Made by a program: the position numbers and the translations under genes. Below the pieces are notes generated by a model. That model was not told the origin of the DNA. It saw nothing but the letters and a program-made list of their open reading frames with translations, and did not search any database. Shown one piece after another: positions 8,474-17,925 of a stretch of DNA of 64,000 nucleotides. How positions within the stretch are numbered: position 1 is the stretch's first letter; the number at the start of each line of letters is the position of its first letter. The stretch is from the NCBI GenBank assembly GCA_027032075.1, contig JALVOC010000054.1, positions 98,697 to 162,696 of the forward strand. The letters are read 5' to 3'. This DNA comes from Chromatiales bacterium (GTDB lineage Bacteria; Pseudomonadota; Gammaproteobacteria; UBA6429; Thiohalophilaceae).

Positions 8474-10681
8474 TCAGCTCCCGGCGTAAGGTGGCTGGTT
8501 TAACTTTTTATCCGGTTTCAGTACCGCCTGAATACCAACAGGAAGATAGTTTCGAAGTTTGTCCAGCAGGGCATCATCCTGTAGCGTGTAACGTTTTGCA
8601 TGATAGGCGCCCATTTCGCCGCCATCTTCCGCACCAAAGGCAACACTGGCAGCCGTAGCCGGGTGCAGCACACCAAAACCTGCTTCCCCGGCGAGTGCCC
8701 GCATAAAGTCTGTATGATAAAAGATTGCTTTTTCACTGGTGCATGACGGAAAGCGCAAATGCACCAGGTTGAAAAATGTCGCGGGGATGCGGCAATAGCG
8801 AATGCAGTCCTGTGGAGTTGGCATGCCATCAGTGCTGGAACTGCTGATGTTGTCGCTGAAGATGCAATCACTGGCCTGGAGATGGCTGTATTGTAATTGG
8901 CCGGTGATGGTGCAATATTCGAGCTGTGCCAGACCTTCGTTGACGTTGACTGTTTCGAAAATACAGTCAGCAGCAAGAAGGAGCGGTAACGGAACACCTT
9001 CGTCATTGCTTAAGGCGGCGGTGGCCACAGCAAGCTCCCGGGCTGCAACGCTCTTCAAACGCAAGGGGAAACGGCTGTCTGCCTCGATCGTCAGACTGTC
9101 TTCAAACACAAGATCCTGCAGCGTATAGTCGTGCTTCTCCTGCAAGCTGATGCTTTGTGCCTGTTGAATATGGACAACGGTGTCAAAGCGGCCATGATGA
9201 TAAACACCCAGCTCACCGCCGTCATCGGCGCCAAAGCAAATGGCCCGTGGTGAAGCAGGGGTCAATACCCCGCTGTCAGCAGTGAGTGGACTGGTGTGGT
9301 TCTGGTGGTAGTTCGAGTTGAAAAAATCCGCTGTTTCGGAGGTGCAGTTTTCTTCTTCGACAAGTAACAGTGATCCTGCGGCAATGATATTGCCGGACAG
9401 ATCCTCCGGGATGCGCGAATAGCGGATCCTGCCATTGGCCGGTGCCTCTCCGTTATCGTCGCGGATTGCCCCGTTGAAGATACAATTGCTCGCTGTGATC
9501 GCCAGGCAAACTGCATCCTCTATCACGGTGCAACTATCCATACGGACCGAACCGGCAGGTATCGACAAATCACCGAAGAGACTGTCACGTGCATCGAGCG
9601 CAGGTGTATCCAGCAAGGCATACGCCGTATTGACGACAACATGACTGGCCGAAGTCTTGCGTAGCCGTAACATGCCATTATTCAACGTTAAGCTTCTGCC
9701 AAAGCGTATTCCCTCGATAGTGAAGATTTCGGCATCCACATCGGCAAAATAGAGGAGAACGTCGCTGTCTATTATGACGGGGCGGTGAGAGCGGTTACGT
9801 ATGTATACATGTTTTTCCTGATCATCATAGGAAAATACAACGAATGCCGAATCACGAATCTCGTTCCAGTCCAGCGTTACCGCCGCGTGGGAAAACAGCC
9901 CCATGGGTACCGGTTTGTTCGCAATGATCCGCCGTGGATGGATATGACCGTTACGCCAATCGGCGGTGCGGAAATCCACGGTACGCCGGGAAACGTCGTC
10001 GTAACTTCCGGGTGTCGCCGGAACGCCATGGGGGTTCGCCTGCATCCAGCGATAAGGCACACCGGCAAAGTGACTGGTTTTACTTGCCGGATTGGAAGCG
10101 GATACCTGAACTGCGCGTGAGATACAACGGAAGTCGATTGTCGCTGCCGGCAGACCTGGATGGCGGAATACCTGCATGGCCTGGCGGACATCGATATTTT
10201 TATCGATTCCATAGACAGCCAGCGGCAGCAGCGGCATACCGATGCGTGGTGTGACGGCAACACGTTGCCAGCCTTCCTGAATTTCCAGCTCCTGCTGGGT
10301 GATGGCCTCGCCGATTTCCTCGATGCAGGATCGGGTTCCCTTACGCTGCCGCCAGCTGATGGCGTTGGCCACTTCGTCGCGTTGGCCGGCAACATGAGGT
10401 GAAACCAGTTGTACATCCAGCAAGCGTGCAAAATAGGGGATCAACCAGTCCTGACATGCTCTGCCGGTTCTTGGGTTGTCCGGGAAGGAATCGGCCAGGC
10501 GTTGTTCAAGTGTATTATGGATTTGATCGAGAAGGATACCGCAGCTGTCCAGGTACAAGGCGAGATCACCCAGTTGCTCGATCTGGTTTTGTTTGTCATA
10601 GACAGTATTGTCCTGTTCGCGGTAGAAGGCAGGTAACAGGTTATAGAGTTGTTCACCGAGGGTGGAGGAGAATGTTCTCAT
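8474..10681 (-). CDS. Tail protein I-like baseplate protein with beta-helix repeats
   Basis: A 735-residue protein whose N-terminal about 170 residues resemble phage tail protein I / eCIS Afp12-type wedge proteins (LGEQLYNLLPAFYREQD, then RQRKGTRSCIEEIGEAI). The remainder looks like a right-handed beta-helix. It contains two related modules, one with AICFGADDGGELGVYHHGRFD and one with SVAFGAEDGGEMGAYHAKRY, each preceded by a similar RYCRIP/RYSRIP segment, so it has an internal duplication of roughly 200 residues. The gene overlaps the upstream baseplate gene by 4 bases (ATGA). It probably joins wedge and fibre in the baseplate, and the extra beta-helix may contact fibres or target polysaccharide (inference). 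Confidence 0.7.
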   Translation of the reverse strand: MRTFSSTLGEQLYNLLPAFYREQDNTVYDKQNQIEQLGDLALYLDSCGILLDQIHNTLEQRLADSFPDNPRTGRACQDWLIPYFARLLDVQLVSPHVAGQRDEVANAISWRQRKGTRSCIEEIGEAITQQELEIQEGWQRVAVTPRIGMPLLPLAVYGIDKNIDVRQAMQVFRHPGLPAATIDFRCISRAVQVSASNPASKTSHFAGVPYRWMQANPHGVPATPGSYDDVSRRTVDFRTADWRNGHIHPRRIIANKPVPMGLFSHAAVTLDWNEIRDSAFVVFSYDDQEKHVYIRNRSHRPVIIDSDVLLYFADVDAEIFTIEGIRFGRSLTLNNGMLRLRKTSASHVVVNTAYALLDTPALDARDSLFGDLSIPAGSVRMDSCTVIEDAVCLAITASNCIFNGAIRDDNGEAPANGRIRYSRIPEDLSGNIIAAGSLLLVEEENCTSETADFFNSNYHQNHTSPLTADSGVLTPASPRAICFGADDGGELGVYHHGRFDTVVHIQQAQSISLQEKHDYTLQDLVFEDSLTIEADSRFPLRLKSVAARELAVATAALSNDEGVPLPLLLAADCIFETVNVNEGLAQLEYCTITGQLQYSHLQASDCIFSDNISSSSTDGMPTPQDCIRYCRIPATFFNLVHLRFPSCTSEKAIFYHTDFMRALAGEAGFGVLHPATAASVAFGAEDGGEMGAYHAKRYTLQDDALLDKLRNYLPVGIQAVLKPDKKLNQPPYAGS

Positions 10682-13600
10682 ATTTCATATTCCTCCGTGG
10701 TTATTTTGATGTTTGAATAATCCTTGTGACAAAAGACAACCTGCCAGTCCCGCGGCTGAATATGGCGTACCACTTCTTTGTCCCCCACGGTTTCCCAGTT
10801 GACGTTTTCAGGGCGATCGATCATGGGTTTTTCCAGGCCTTGCCGGTGGGTAAAACTCAGCACACACTCGGAATTTTCGACACCCTTGACGGCCTCTACC
10901 ACTTTGTACAACTCGCTTCGGTAGAGAGGTTGGCCCAATCCCCGGTTTTCAAGACTGAATGCCGACTCTACCGAGAGGTGAACAGCCTCCCTGGTTTCGT
11001 CCGGATCGAATTCTGCCGACTTGACCCTGATTTTGACTGTTATATCGACCATTACAGCTTCAAAGGGTGAGACTGTCACCGCAACTCCGGGCAGCGCGTG
11101 GTTTAGCAGAAACTCACGTTGTTTTGTCAGTACATAGGCAGGGACGACAGTTTCAAGTTGCTCATCAAATTCGGCACCACCCGCAGGCACAATCACCACC
11201 TGCACATTTTCCTGACGTCCCAGTGCCGCTGCTATGGTAAATGCCCTGGCCTGCCAGACGCCGCTCTGGCTGACGGCCAGATTGGCAAAATCCTCGAGGG
11301 AGACTGCACGCTCCAGGGTCAACAGGCTTGCCGGCGCGTTGTTGCGTAAGGAAGCGACCCCCTCCATGTCGTCCCCGCCTGTTGCCGGCATGGGTTGACG
11401 CACCGTTTTTACCAGCTTGTGTGGTTTGAGTGGTTCTTCCAGGCCGCCAGCGGGGATATTGCCGTGCACGCCGCTGCCGGTACGGTAGCTGACGCGAATA
11501 TTATTTTCCCCGGTTGGCAGGCGGCGCCCGTGCTCGAGTCCGTCACCAAACAGAATTTGGATGCTGCCATCTTCTTTCATCCTCACGGTATAGTGAGGGT
11601 CGGTCGGTTTTGAGTCACGCAGCGAACCCACCTGTTGCCACGTCTGTCCGTCGACGCTTACCCTGATGTCGGCGCGCACCCCGGCCGGCATGGTGGAATC
11701 AGCGACAAAGGAGATGTTATCGACATTCAGAATAAAACTCTGGTTCAGACGCGTGGCGTCGCCACTTCCAAGCACCATTTCGTCAGCGGACTCGCCGTGT
11801 CCGGCGACCACCACGTTGCCTCGCACCACAGTATTGCCATAGGTAAAACCGTCATTTGCATTCAATGGGTAGCTTAATTTGAGTGTGTTTCCCTTTACCG
11901 AATCAATGATCACTTCCCGTGGTTTGCTATAACCGGTGGCCGTTTCTTGTTCCAGAAGCAATCTGCGTCCGGGTTTCAGACTGTCAGGCAGCGGTGAGAC
12001 ATCGAGCGTCAGTTCCCCTTTGCTGACATCCAATAGCCGGGAATTCGTATCGTAACCTTGTGGGTAGAGTGTTCGGGTGAATGGGCCATATATGCGTTTG
12101 AGCTCTGCAATTTCCTCGCTTACGGCAGGTTTATCCTTGAGCAATTCAATAATGTTGTTTGCTTTTTTCGTTAACAGGACCTGTTTTCTCTTCAGTTTGC
12201 GGATTTCCGCCAGGCGGGTCTTTTTGAACGCCTGCATGCTCACTGCATCATATTTAAAAGAAACGACCGTTTCCGCCTTGATGATAAATTCCCGCCACCA
12301 TGTTTCACTGATACCACTGATTGGTTTCGCCAAATCCTGGTTTGCCATGTCTGCGAGGGTGAATATGCCTGCTTCATTCAGTTTTTCACTGTAGGATTTA
12401 CCTCCGCCTGGCGGACTGGCCCCGCCGACACCCTGCAGGACGGTAACCGGGTATTCATTGACCCGTTTTGAAATCAGATCATCCAGTTCAAGCTCGTCAA
12501 ATACTTTTTTGTCCAGCGCTATTTCAATCAGCTTTAACTGGTGATCGATATCGGCTGCCACGCACCCATCGGTAATTGCAGCGGTTGATATGCCGGTGAG
12601 GAATAATTGAAATTCATTTTCATGTTCTTCGATACGTTCGACTTGCAGCGCCCAGCGGGCAGAGCGCCCTTCGTTGTTTATTCCTTCACCGAGCACCCAG
12701 TCCCCACTGCCAAGATCTCCCGGGCTGCCATCGATAATATATCGGGTCTGGCCGATAGCGGCGATGGCACCAATCGTTGTGGTATTGGCACCGAGTACAA
12801 AGACTTCGAGGATAAAAGATGCGCCATTTGCATTTTTGTTGAGAATTCTGGCAACTGCTTCTCCGCCCTCGTTTTCAATAGTGAAATAGCCGCTCGCATC
12901 CAGAAAGGCGCCACTGGCATCCCGGTAAAATACGGCCTGGGTGTTATAGGGGATACGAAGTTCACCATCCTGGCTAAATGATATTCTCAAGCATTTATAA
13001 AGAAGTTTGTTGAGCCCTGGTGTGGTATCATTTTCCAGTCTGAGTAATTTTCCCTCAACCTGTTTTACCGCATTGAGCACCCATTGTTGTCCAGCCTGCC
13101 AGGCAACCACATCACCATCGACCAGCTTGTGCTCACGATCCGTTTCAAGCACGTCATCACCGTTCAGACGCGGGACATAGATTTTATCGGGTTGAAGTAA
13201 CAGGCGGGTAAGCCCTTTTATTGCGGTGATATGGCGTGGGGCAGGGCCCGTACAAATGCAACCTGTCTTGCTGTTGACAAGATTAAGACTGGTGGGCCAG
13301 CCAATCTCATTTTGGCCATGCGGGGAATATCTGTAGAGTTCCTTTTTCCTGACGACCATTATGGCCACATCCCCGGCTGAGAGGCCTTCAGTCTCATCCG
13401 TTTTCCAGGGTGAGTTTGTGCCATTCATGCCACAGGCAAATGGGCTGAAGGCATCTACTGAGCGGTTCCATCCGGCGAGGCGTAACGAGTTTATGCGGGC
13501 ATCGACTTCGATATCGTCGAGTGTTTCGAAGATGATGCTCTCGCCTCCCTCTGGCGGGGTATGTGTGATCTGGAATCCTGTTGCAATGACACCACGCTGT

Positions 13601-14031
13601 CCCTCTTTGGCTTCGATTACGAGCAGGGTTGAAGCAGAAGAGGGCGGGGCCGGATGGTAATCCAGCATTTCGACCAGGCGTCTTACATGATCCCATTGGC
13701 TCGCGGTATGCAGGTAACCCTCGTTTGCATAGGCGTTGATATGCTCAGTAAGAACATGGGAGGCGCGTGCAAAAGCCCGGACAATCTCGATTCCCCAGTC
13801 CCTCGTCTGGGCATGGTATTGCTCGAGTACTCGTTGCCGCTGTTGTTGTTTTTTATCCTCCACGCCTGGCAGGGAAGGGGCAGTGGTATCTGCCAGGGCC
13901 TCCCAGTGGGGAAACCTTGCTGCCAGCGATTCACGTATCTGCTCCAGATATGTTGCTGCATTGCCATCGATGTAGCGGAAAGTGCGCAAACCTGCGCGGT
14001 TCCAGCGAGTCAAATCCGTTCTGATCTTCAT
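10678..14031 (-). CDS. Putative baseplate assembly protein, J-type, large (Afp11-like)
   Basis: A 1117-residue baseplate-wedge protein. The N-terminal about 130 residues are typical of large eCIS J-type proteins (LTRWNRAGLRTFRYIDGNAA). The C-terminal third has the gp47/J-like pattern: FGDGLEHGRRLPTGENNIRVSYRTG split over about 855-885, then LLTLERAVSLEDFANLA and VQVVIVPAGG. Between about residues 528 and 650 lies an unusual insert: a helix-hairpin-helix-like stretch (VLQGVGGASPPG...LNEAGIFTLADMA) followed by a Lys-rich coiled coil. It overlaps both neighbours by 4 bases, which indicates translational coupling. The protein should form, with the next upstream gene product, the heteromeric wedge that triggers sheath contraction. 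Confidence 0.8.
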   Translation of the reverse strand: MKIRTDLTRWNRAGLRTFRYIDGNAATYLEQIRESLAARFPHWEALADTTAPSLPGVEDKKQQQRQRVLEQYHAQTRDWGIEIVRAFARASHVLTEHINAYANEGYLHTASQWDHVRRLVEMLDYHPAPPSSASTLLVIEAKEGQRGVIATGFQITHTPPEGGESIIFETLDDIEVDARINSLRLAGWNRSVDAFSPFACGMNGTNSPWKTDETEGLSAGDVAIMVVRKKELYRYSPHGQNEIGWPTSLNLVNSKTGCICTGPAPRHITAIKGLTRLLLQPDKIYVPRLNGDDVLETDREHKLVDGDVVAWQAGQQWVLNAVKQVEGKLLRLENDTTPGLNKLLYKCLRISFSQDGELRIPYNTQAVFYRDASGAFLDASGYFTIENEGGEAVARILNKNANGASFILEVFVLGANTTTIGAIAAIGQTRYIIDGSPGDLGSGDWVLGEGINNEGRSARWALQVERIEEHENEFQLFLTGISTAAITDGCVAADIDHQLKLIEIALDKKVFDELELDDLISKRVNEYPVTVLQGVGGASPPGGGKSYSEKLNEAGIFTLADMANQDLAKPISGISETWWREFIIKAETVVSFKYDAVSMQAFKKTRLAEIRKLKRKQVLLTKKANNIIELLKDKPAVSEEIAELKRIYGPFTRTLYPQGYDTNSRLLDVSKGELTLDVSPLPDSLKPGRRLLLEQETATGYSKPREVIIDSVKGNTLKLSYPLNANDGFTYGNTVVRGNVVVAGHGESADEMVLGSGDATRLNQSFILNVDNISFVADSTMPAGVRADIRVSVDGQTWQQVGSLRDSKPTDPHYTVRMKEDGSIQILFGDGLEHGRRLPTGENNIRVSYRTGSGVHGNIPAGGLEEPLKPHKLVKTVRQPMPATGGDDMEGVASLRNNAPASLLTLERAVSLEDFANLAVSQSGVWQARAFTIAAALGRQENVQVVIVPAGGAEFDEQLETVVPAYVLTKQREFLLNHALPGVAVTVSPFEAVMVDITVKIRVKSAEFDPDETREAVHLSVESAFSLENRGLGQPLYRSELYKVVEAVKGVENSECVLSFTHRQGLEKPMIDRPENVNWETVGDKEVVRHIQPRDWQVVFCHKDYSNIKITTEEYEI

Positions 14032-15206
14032 CCCTTGCGCCCACCATGCAGAGTCAGGTGATAGAATCCCCGGCGCGGATTGGCCGGATCGTTATCGCAA
14101 ACAGCGATTTCCAGACCATCCAGGCGGATGATGCCGCTCAGGGACTGGTCAGTAAACTGGTTGCCGACTTTTTTAAATCTGTTCAGGCAAACATTTTCCA
14201 CGCCATCGAGATTCATCAAAACCTGAAAAAGATCACTGGCATGTAAATCCTCCCCGAATCGCAGTCTGCCGGGGGCGAAGAAACCATCACTTTCCGTACC
14301 CAGCACGGCTTCCACCGCGCGGCGTACTTCGGACTGGAAATAGCCTGCCGAGATTTTTATTGAAAGATTCATAATGATGCCGACAGGTCTGGCGTCTTCG
14401 AGGATCACTTCCTGTCCTATCATGCGATAGGCATCGATGAACAATCTCAGGATCATCCTGTATGTTGGCAGCGGCTCCGTTTCCCACTCCGGGACAGGAA
14501 CGCCGCGTTGTTCGTGAAATTCGGTGATCAGTGACTTGACGTTTTCATCAAATGAGACGGGATCATCCAGAAGGGTGTTGACCCAGGGCAGAATGACGGC
14601 CACTTGCAGTGTCACCCAGGAGCCGCTCCAGTGGCTTCTGGCAGCCGCCCGCATGACGATCGGGTGTTCTTCCAGCCTCGAGGTATAGTCCCGTGTGGTG
14701 ACCATACGTTGTTGGGTATGGACATTCAACGGGCCGTTACGGCGCGCCCTTTCCATCAGCAGTGGATCCTCGAGCCAGAGCTTCTCAAGTTTTTCCTCTG
14801 CCGTATGCCGGTTAAGTTTTGTTTCCGCATCGTCCTGCAGGCGGGCCAGTTGCACGGCGTTATAACCGATAAACTGCAGCAGACGGCGTACCGATTCCGG
14901 CCGGCGTGCGGTTTCGAGGTATGCTTCTGCGGCAACACGATCCGCCATGTCGGAAATCTGGTCCAGCATGGTGGCCAGCACTTCAACAATGACAACTTCC
15001 AGATCTGCAGCGGTCCAGCGTTCACGCTCCGGAAAGCGGGCAGCCAGTTCCTCCAGCATGAATTGCCGAATACTGTCGAAATCACGGGCACGCCATTCGA
15101 AATCATCGCCCAATGCGGGCAAAGCTGCGGGCAGGCTTACCTGCCGTTGACCACAATCAGGACAACGGCCCTGAAAAACCAGTTTAGTCTGCGGTGTTTC
15201 AGCCAT
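14028..15206 (-). CDS. Baseplate J-like wedge protein, small
   Basis: A protein of about 392 residues with an N-terminal CPDCG pair of cysteines and the J-type N-terminal segment DFDSIRQFMLEELAARFPE followed by ADLEVVIVEVLATMLDQISD, characteristic of eCIS baseplate-J-like proteins. It probably pairs with the 1117-residue wedge protein. The ATG at 15206 is chosen; a GTG four codons upstream (15218) is possible. It overlaps the end of the gp25 gene by 8 bases and the start of the large wedge gene by 4. The lone CxxC may bind metal, but a second pair was not seen nearby. Confidence 0.75.
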   Translation of the reverse strand: MAETPQTKLVFQGRCPDCGQRQVSLPAALPALGDDFEWRARDFDSIRQFMLEELAARFPERERWTAADLEVVIVEVLATMLDQISDMADRVAAEAYLETARRPESVRRLLQFIGYNAVQLARLQDDAETKLNRHTAEEKLEKLWLEDPLLMERARRNGPLNVHTQQRMVTTRDYTSRLEEHPIVMRAAARSHWSGSWVTLQVAVILPWVNTLLDDPVSFDENVKSLITEFHEQRGVPVPEWETEPLPTYRMILRLFIDAYRMIGQEVILEDARPVGIIMNLSIKISAGYFQSEVRRAVEAVLGTESDGFFAPGRLRFGEDLHASDLFQVLMNLDGVENVCLNRFKKVGNQFTDQSLSGIIRLDGLEIAVCDNDPANPRRGFYHLTLHGGRKG

Positions 15207-15618
15207 GGTTCGTTCCACCGATATTGACCGGAATCATGTGTTCTTCCTCCTGGCCGATTGCGGCCAGTTCGTAGCGGATAAGGACGGTGATCTTCTCGGT
15301 TGACATGCCGGTCAATGTATCCACTCCTTCAATCTCGATTTGCAAGGTGCGCGGATCCACCTCACCCTGCAGTATTTCGAGTAAGGAAGAATTCAGTCTT
15401 TTTTTCAGTAATTCCCACAGGGCGGGTTTGTTAGGTTCAAAAATAGCCTGCCGGATGCCGGCGCCAAACTCGGGCCGGAACACACGCTCAAACTGATTGG
15501 TGAAGAGGACCTGTTCAATCTGTTCGCGCACATGCTGGCTGCGGCCGCTCGTTTGTGTTCCGCTTGCGTCTACGCGAAACGGAAATTTAAGATAGCTGGC
15601 TTTTGGTAAACGCGGCAT
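15199..15618 (-). CDS. GPW/gp25 family baseplate protein
   Basis: A 139-residue protein of the gp25-like family, a conserved sheath-polymerisation nucleator in contractile tails (T4 gp25, P2 W, Afp9). Seen: YLKFPFRVDASGTQTSG, then REQIEQVLFTNQFERVFRPEFG with the family's charged helix and (R)PEFG turn, and the C-terminal strand VLIRYEL. Length matches the family. It lies directly downstream of the spike-tip gene, as in other eCIS loci. Confidence 0.9.
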   Translation of the reverse strand: MPRLPKASYLKFPFRVDASGTQTSGRSQHVREQIEQVLFTNQFERVFRPEFGAGIRQAIFEPNKPALWELLKKRLNSSLLEILQGEVDPRTLQIEIEGVDTLTGMSTEKITVLIRYELAAIGQEEEHMIPVNIGGTNHG

Positions 15619-15628
15619 GCTGGTGACC

Positions 15629-16441
15629 TCAGCTTGTCAAAACCTTGGTTGAGAGGGTGCTCATTTCCCCTTGTGGTACTGGTGGGCCGGAGGGGCCGAC
15701 ACCCGTGGGATGTACATGCGTGGCAAAAAGCGTCAGGAAACTCTGACCCTTTATCACCGGCTCTCCTCCCGTACCTCCCAACATGACCTGGCTTCCCTTG
15801 ATGACAATCTGTTGTCCTTCCAGGGTGATGCCGCTTGCGGCCATGTCTATCTTGTTGCCGTTTGCATCGACGATACTCGTACCGCTGGAAGACATTTTTA
15901 AAGTATTCCCATTGGTATCGGTTACGGTTAATTCGTTGTTCTCGGCATCCAGTGTGAGTACAGCGCCGTTTGCATCCGTGACGGTGATCGATCCCTTTTC
16001 ATCGAAACTGATTTCCGAGCCGCTCTGGTGATGCAAACTGAGTCGTTCTTTGCCGTCTTCATCGTCAAATTGCAGAATATGGCCCGACGGGGTTTTCAGC
16101 AGGCGTGTAGTTGGTTCCTGCAGAGCCGCCTCTGCAGGGACATCCGCTTCCTGTTGCCAGAAAGTGCCGGTCCAGATTGGGCGCTGCACATCGCCTTCCT
16201 CGAATTCCACCCACACCTGGCTATCCGCTTGTGGTACGGTAAAAAATCCCTGATCGGCCAGACCGCCAAAAGGCAGGCATGGCAAGGCCCAATCACTTTC
16301 CTCCACTCCCAGTACACTGGGAATGCGTAATTTGAGACGGCCCCGTTTTTCCGGATCTTTGTTGTCGGTGACAAAGCCCCGGTATTTTCCATAGCGCTTT
16401 TGATCAATGGCCCTGGCTAGTCTGATTAAGGTCTCTTCCAC
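15629..16441 (-). CDS. Spike protein, gpV/gp45/VgrG-C-like
   Basis: A 270-residue protein. The N-terminal OB-fold-like part has KYRGFVTDNKDPEKRGRLK and VWVEFEEGD...PIWTGTFW, the gp5/gpV N-domain signature. A run of short beta repeats follows (LTVTDTNGN, LKMSSSGTS, IDMAASGIT, IVIKGSQVMLGG), as in trimeric beta-helix spikes. It ends with THVHPTGVGPSGPP, a motif shared with VgrG/gpV tips. Hub and spike are separate genes here instead of one VgrG fusion. The protein should form the central spike on which a PAAR-like tip or cargo sits; no PAAR gene was seen. Confidence 0.85.
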   Translation of the reverse strand: MEETLIRLARAIDQKRYGKYRGFVTDNKDPEKRGRLKLRIPSVLGVEESDWALPCLPFGGLADQGFFTVPQADSQVWVEFEEGDVQRPIWTGTFWQQEADVPAEAALQEPTTRLLKTPSGHILQFDDEDGKERLSLHHQSGSEISFDEKGSITVTDANGAVLTLDAENNELTVTDTNGNTLKMSSSGTSIVDANGNKIDMAASGITLEGQQIVIKGSQVMLGGTGGEPVIKGQSFLTLFATHVHPTGVGPSGPPVPQGEMSTLSTKVLTS

Positions 16442-16445
16442 CCTG

Positions 16446-17603
16446 CTACCCTCCTAAAACCGCGGATAAAGGGCTGGAGCTGGAGGGATTGCCCTCGTCA
16501 CCGATAGCGTTGCGCAATAATTTGAAATGCTGGCGGTAACCCTCGATCGTAAAACGGTGGGTAACTTCATCTACATAATAAAGCCCACCGAAGGCATCCC
16601 CTGCACCGTCGACATAGACGGTTTTGAAGTTGAGCAACACATGGCCATACAGGGTTCCATCGAGTTCGCCTTCTGCGCGGACCTTCCAGGCGTTTTCATT
16701 CGCCAAAGCCTGGGCACGGGACTTGATCTCGAGATCCGTTGCACCGTTTACCTGTTCGAGTTGCCAGGCAAAGGGTTTGAGCCCCATGTTTTCACTGGTG
16801 GCCGGTTTCTGGCCCAGCACCTTTATATCCGGTTGGAAAAGTTGTTCGTCCTCCGCACCAGCGCCTACCTGTTTGGGCCGGATCACCGCTACTTTGTCAG
16901 GTTTGTGGCCGTCGTTACTGATGCTGAAGTCAAGACAATTGGTCGACCAGCCAGCATATAGCATGATCGTCGGCTGGGCCTGTCCCTCCAGCTCCGGCTT
17001 GTGAAAATGAATGGTGCCTTCACGGATATAAAATTCATATCCATTCGCTTCCGCGCGGTCCCGCAGGAACCTTATATAGCTTGTGTTTATCTTCAGGCTG
17101 ACGTTTTCCAGTCCGTTCTGTGTTTCAGCCTTCAACTGGTTTTTTCTGGCAATGGTTTTAACGATATCCCCGTCTGTCATGCTGTTTTTATCCGTGGTTG
17201 TCCATGTATGACGTACGTGTTCACGATCGAGCAAGAGGGATTCGTCCTGGGCGGTGACAATCAGGGTTGCAGCACTCATATCCGCAGGGAAGTTCGGTTT
17301 TATTTTCTGTATGTAACCACGCATGATTTCTTCGCGGCGTTCGGCAAAAGACGCAAAAATTTCTATTTTCCGCCATGGTTTCAGGATTGGATCGGGGCTG
17401 CCATGATCAAGTACCAGCCATTTCCCGTTTTCATCACGGATCAGATTGAATTTTAGTGTTGCAACGGTTGCCGATTTGCGACTCATTTCAACACTGACTT
17501 CGTTCAGGTATGGATAAAAGTCTTTTATCTCTTTATTGTCTATTTTGACGATACATTCAGCGGGTTGTCGTAGATTGTCTGTTGGTCCCGGATGATTCAT
17601 CAC
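16446..17603 (-). CDS. Late control D / gp27-like hub protein
   Basis: A 385-residue protein matching the phage late-control-D family, the trimeric hub at the base of the tube. Seen: KIDNKEIKDFYPYLNEVSVEM at the N-terminus, the middle segment VKTIARKNQL with LRDRAEANGYEFYIREGTIHFHKP (a family hallmark), and the C-terminal GLYYVDEVTHRFTIEGYRQHFKLLRNAIG, split by turns. The gene lies 4 bases upstream of the spike gene, and the pair together equal one VgrG. It overlaps the LysM gene stop by 4 bases. Confidence 0.85.
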   Translation of the reverse strand: MMNHPGPTDNLRQPAECIVKIDNKEIKDFYPYLNEVSVEMSRKSATVATLKFNLIRDENGKWLVLDHGSPDPILKPWRKIEIFASFAERREEIMRGYIQKIKPNFPADMSAATLIVTAQDESLLLDREHVRHTWTTTDKNSMTDGDIVKTIARKNQLKAETQNGLENVSLKINTSYIRFLRDRAEANGYEFYIREGTIHFHKPELEGQAQPTIMLYAGWSTNCLDFSISNDGHKPDKVAVIRPKQVGAGAEDEQLFQPDIKVLGQKPATSENMGLKPFAWQLEQVNGATDLEIKSRAQALANENAWKVRAEGELDGTLYGHVLLNFKTVYVDGAGDAFGGLYYVDEVTHRFTIEGYRQHFKLLRNAIGDEGNPSSSSPLSAVLGG

Positions 17604-17905
17604 GCTCCTCCTGGTTCAGTCGAACGTGGGATTAGAATGATGCTTCCTTCTTTTCCTTTTACCACCAGATCATTTCCGAAAATAATGTCCGGGTTGGCAT
17701 CCACAATACGCCACCAGCGACGCGAATCGTTGTAATAGTGTAACGCCAGCAGGTCCAGGCGTTCTCCTTCCTGTACGACATGTTCCAGTACCGCCGTTGC
17801 CGCTCCGATTTCGCGCGGACGCACGCCAGGAAATGTTTCATATTGGTCTTCGCTCAAGGAAAAAAATTGTACGTCACGATAACGAGAGCTTTTTTGTATG
17901 GCCAT
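17600..17905 (-). CDS. LysM-domain tail protein
   Basis: A small protein of about 101 residues with a single LysM-like fold: HVVQEGERLDLLALHYY, then RRWWRIVDANPDIIFG and a final IILIP. Small LysM proteins (phage gpX-like, or the C-terminal part of Afp7) occur next to the hub in contractile tails. They are thought to be structural connectors rather than peptidoglycan binders. ATG at 17905 is preferred, with GTGG about eight bases upstream; in-frame starts at 17911 and 17917 (GTG) are possible. It overlaps the hub gene by 4 bases. Confidence 0.75.
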   Translation of the reverse strand: MAIQKSSRYRDVQFFSLSEDQYETFPGVRPREIGAATAVLEHVVQEGERLDLLALHYYNDSRRWWRIVDANPDIIFGNDLVVKGKEGSIILIPRSTEPGGA

Positions 17906-17925
17906 ATGCATTACCACATGTAATC

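Noticed and set aside
13654..14061. Plus-strand frame antisense to the large baseplate gene start
   Set aside because: No ribosome-binding site or domain; the opposite strand has clear J-type coding sequence.
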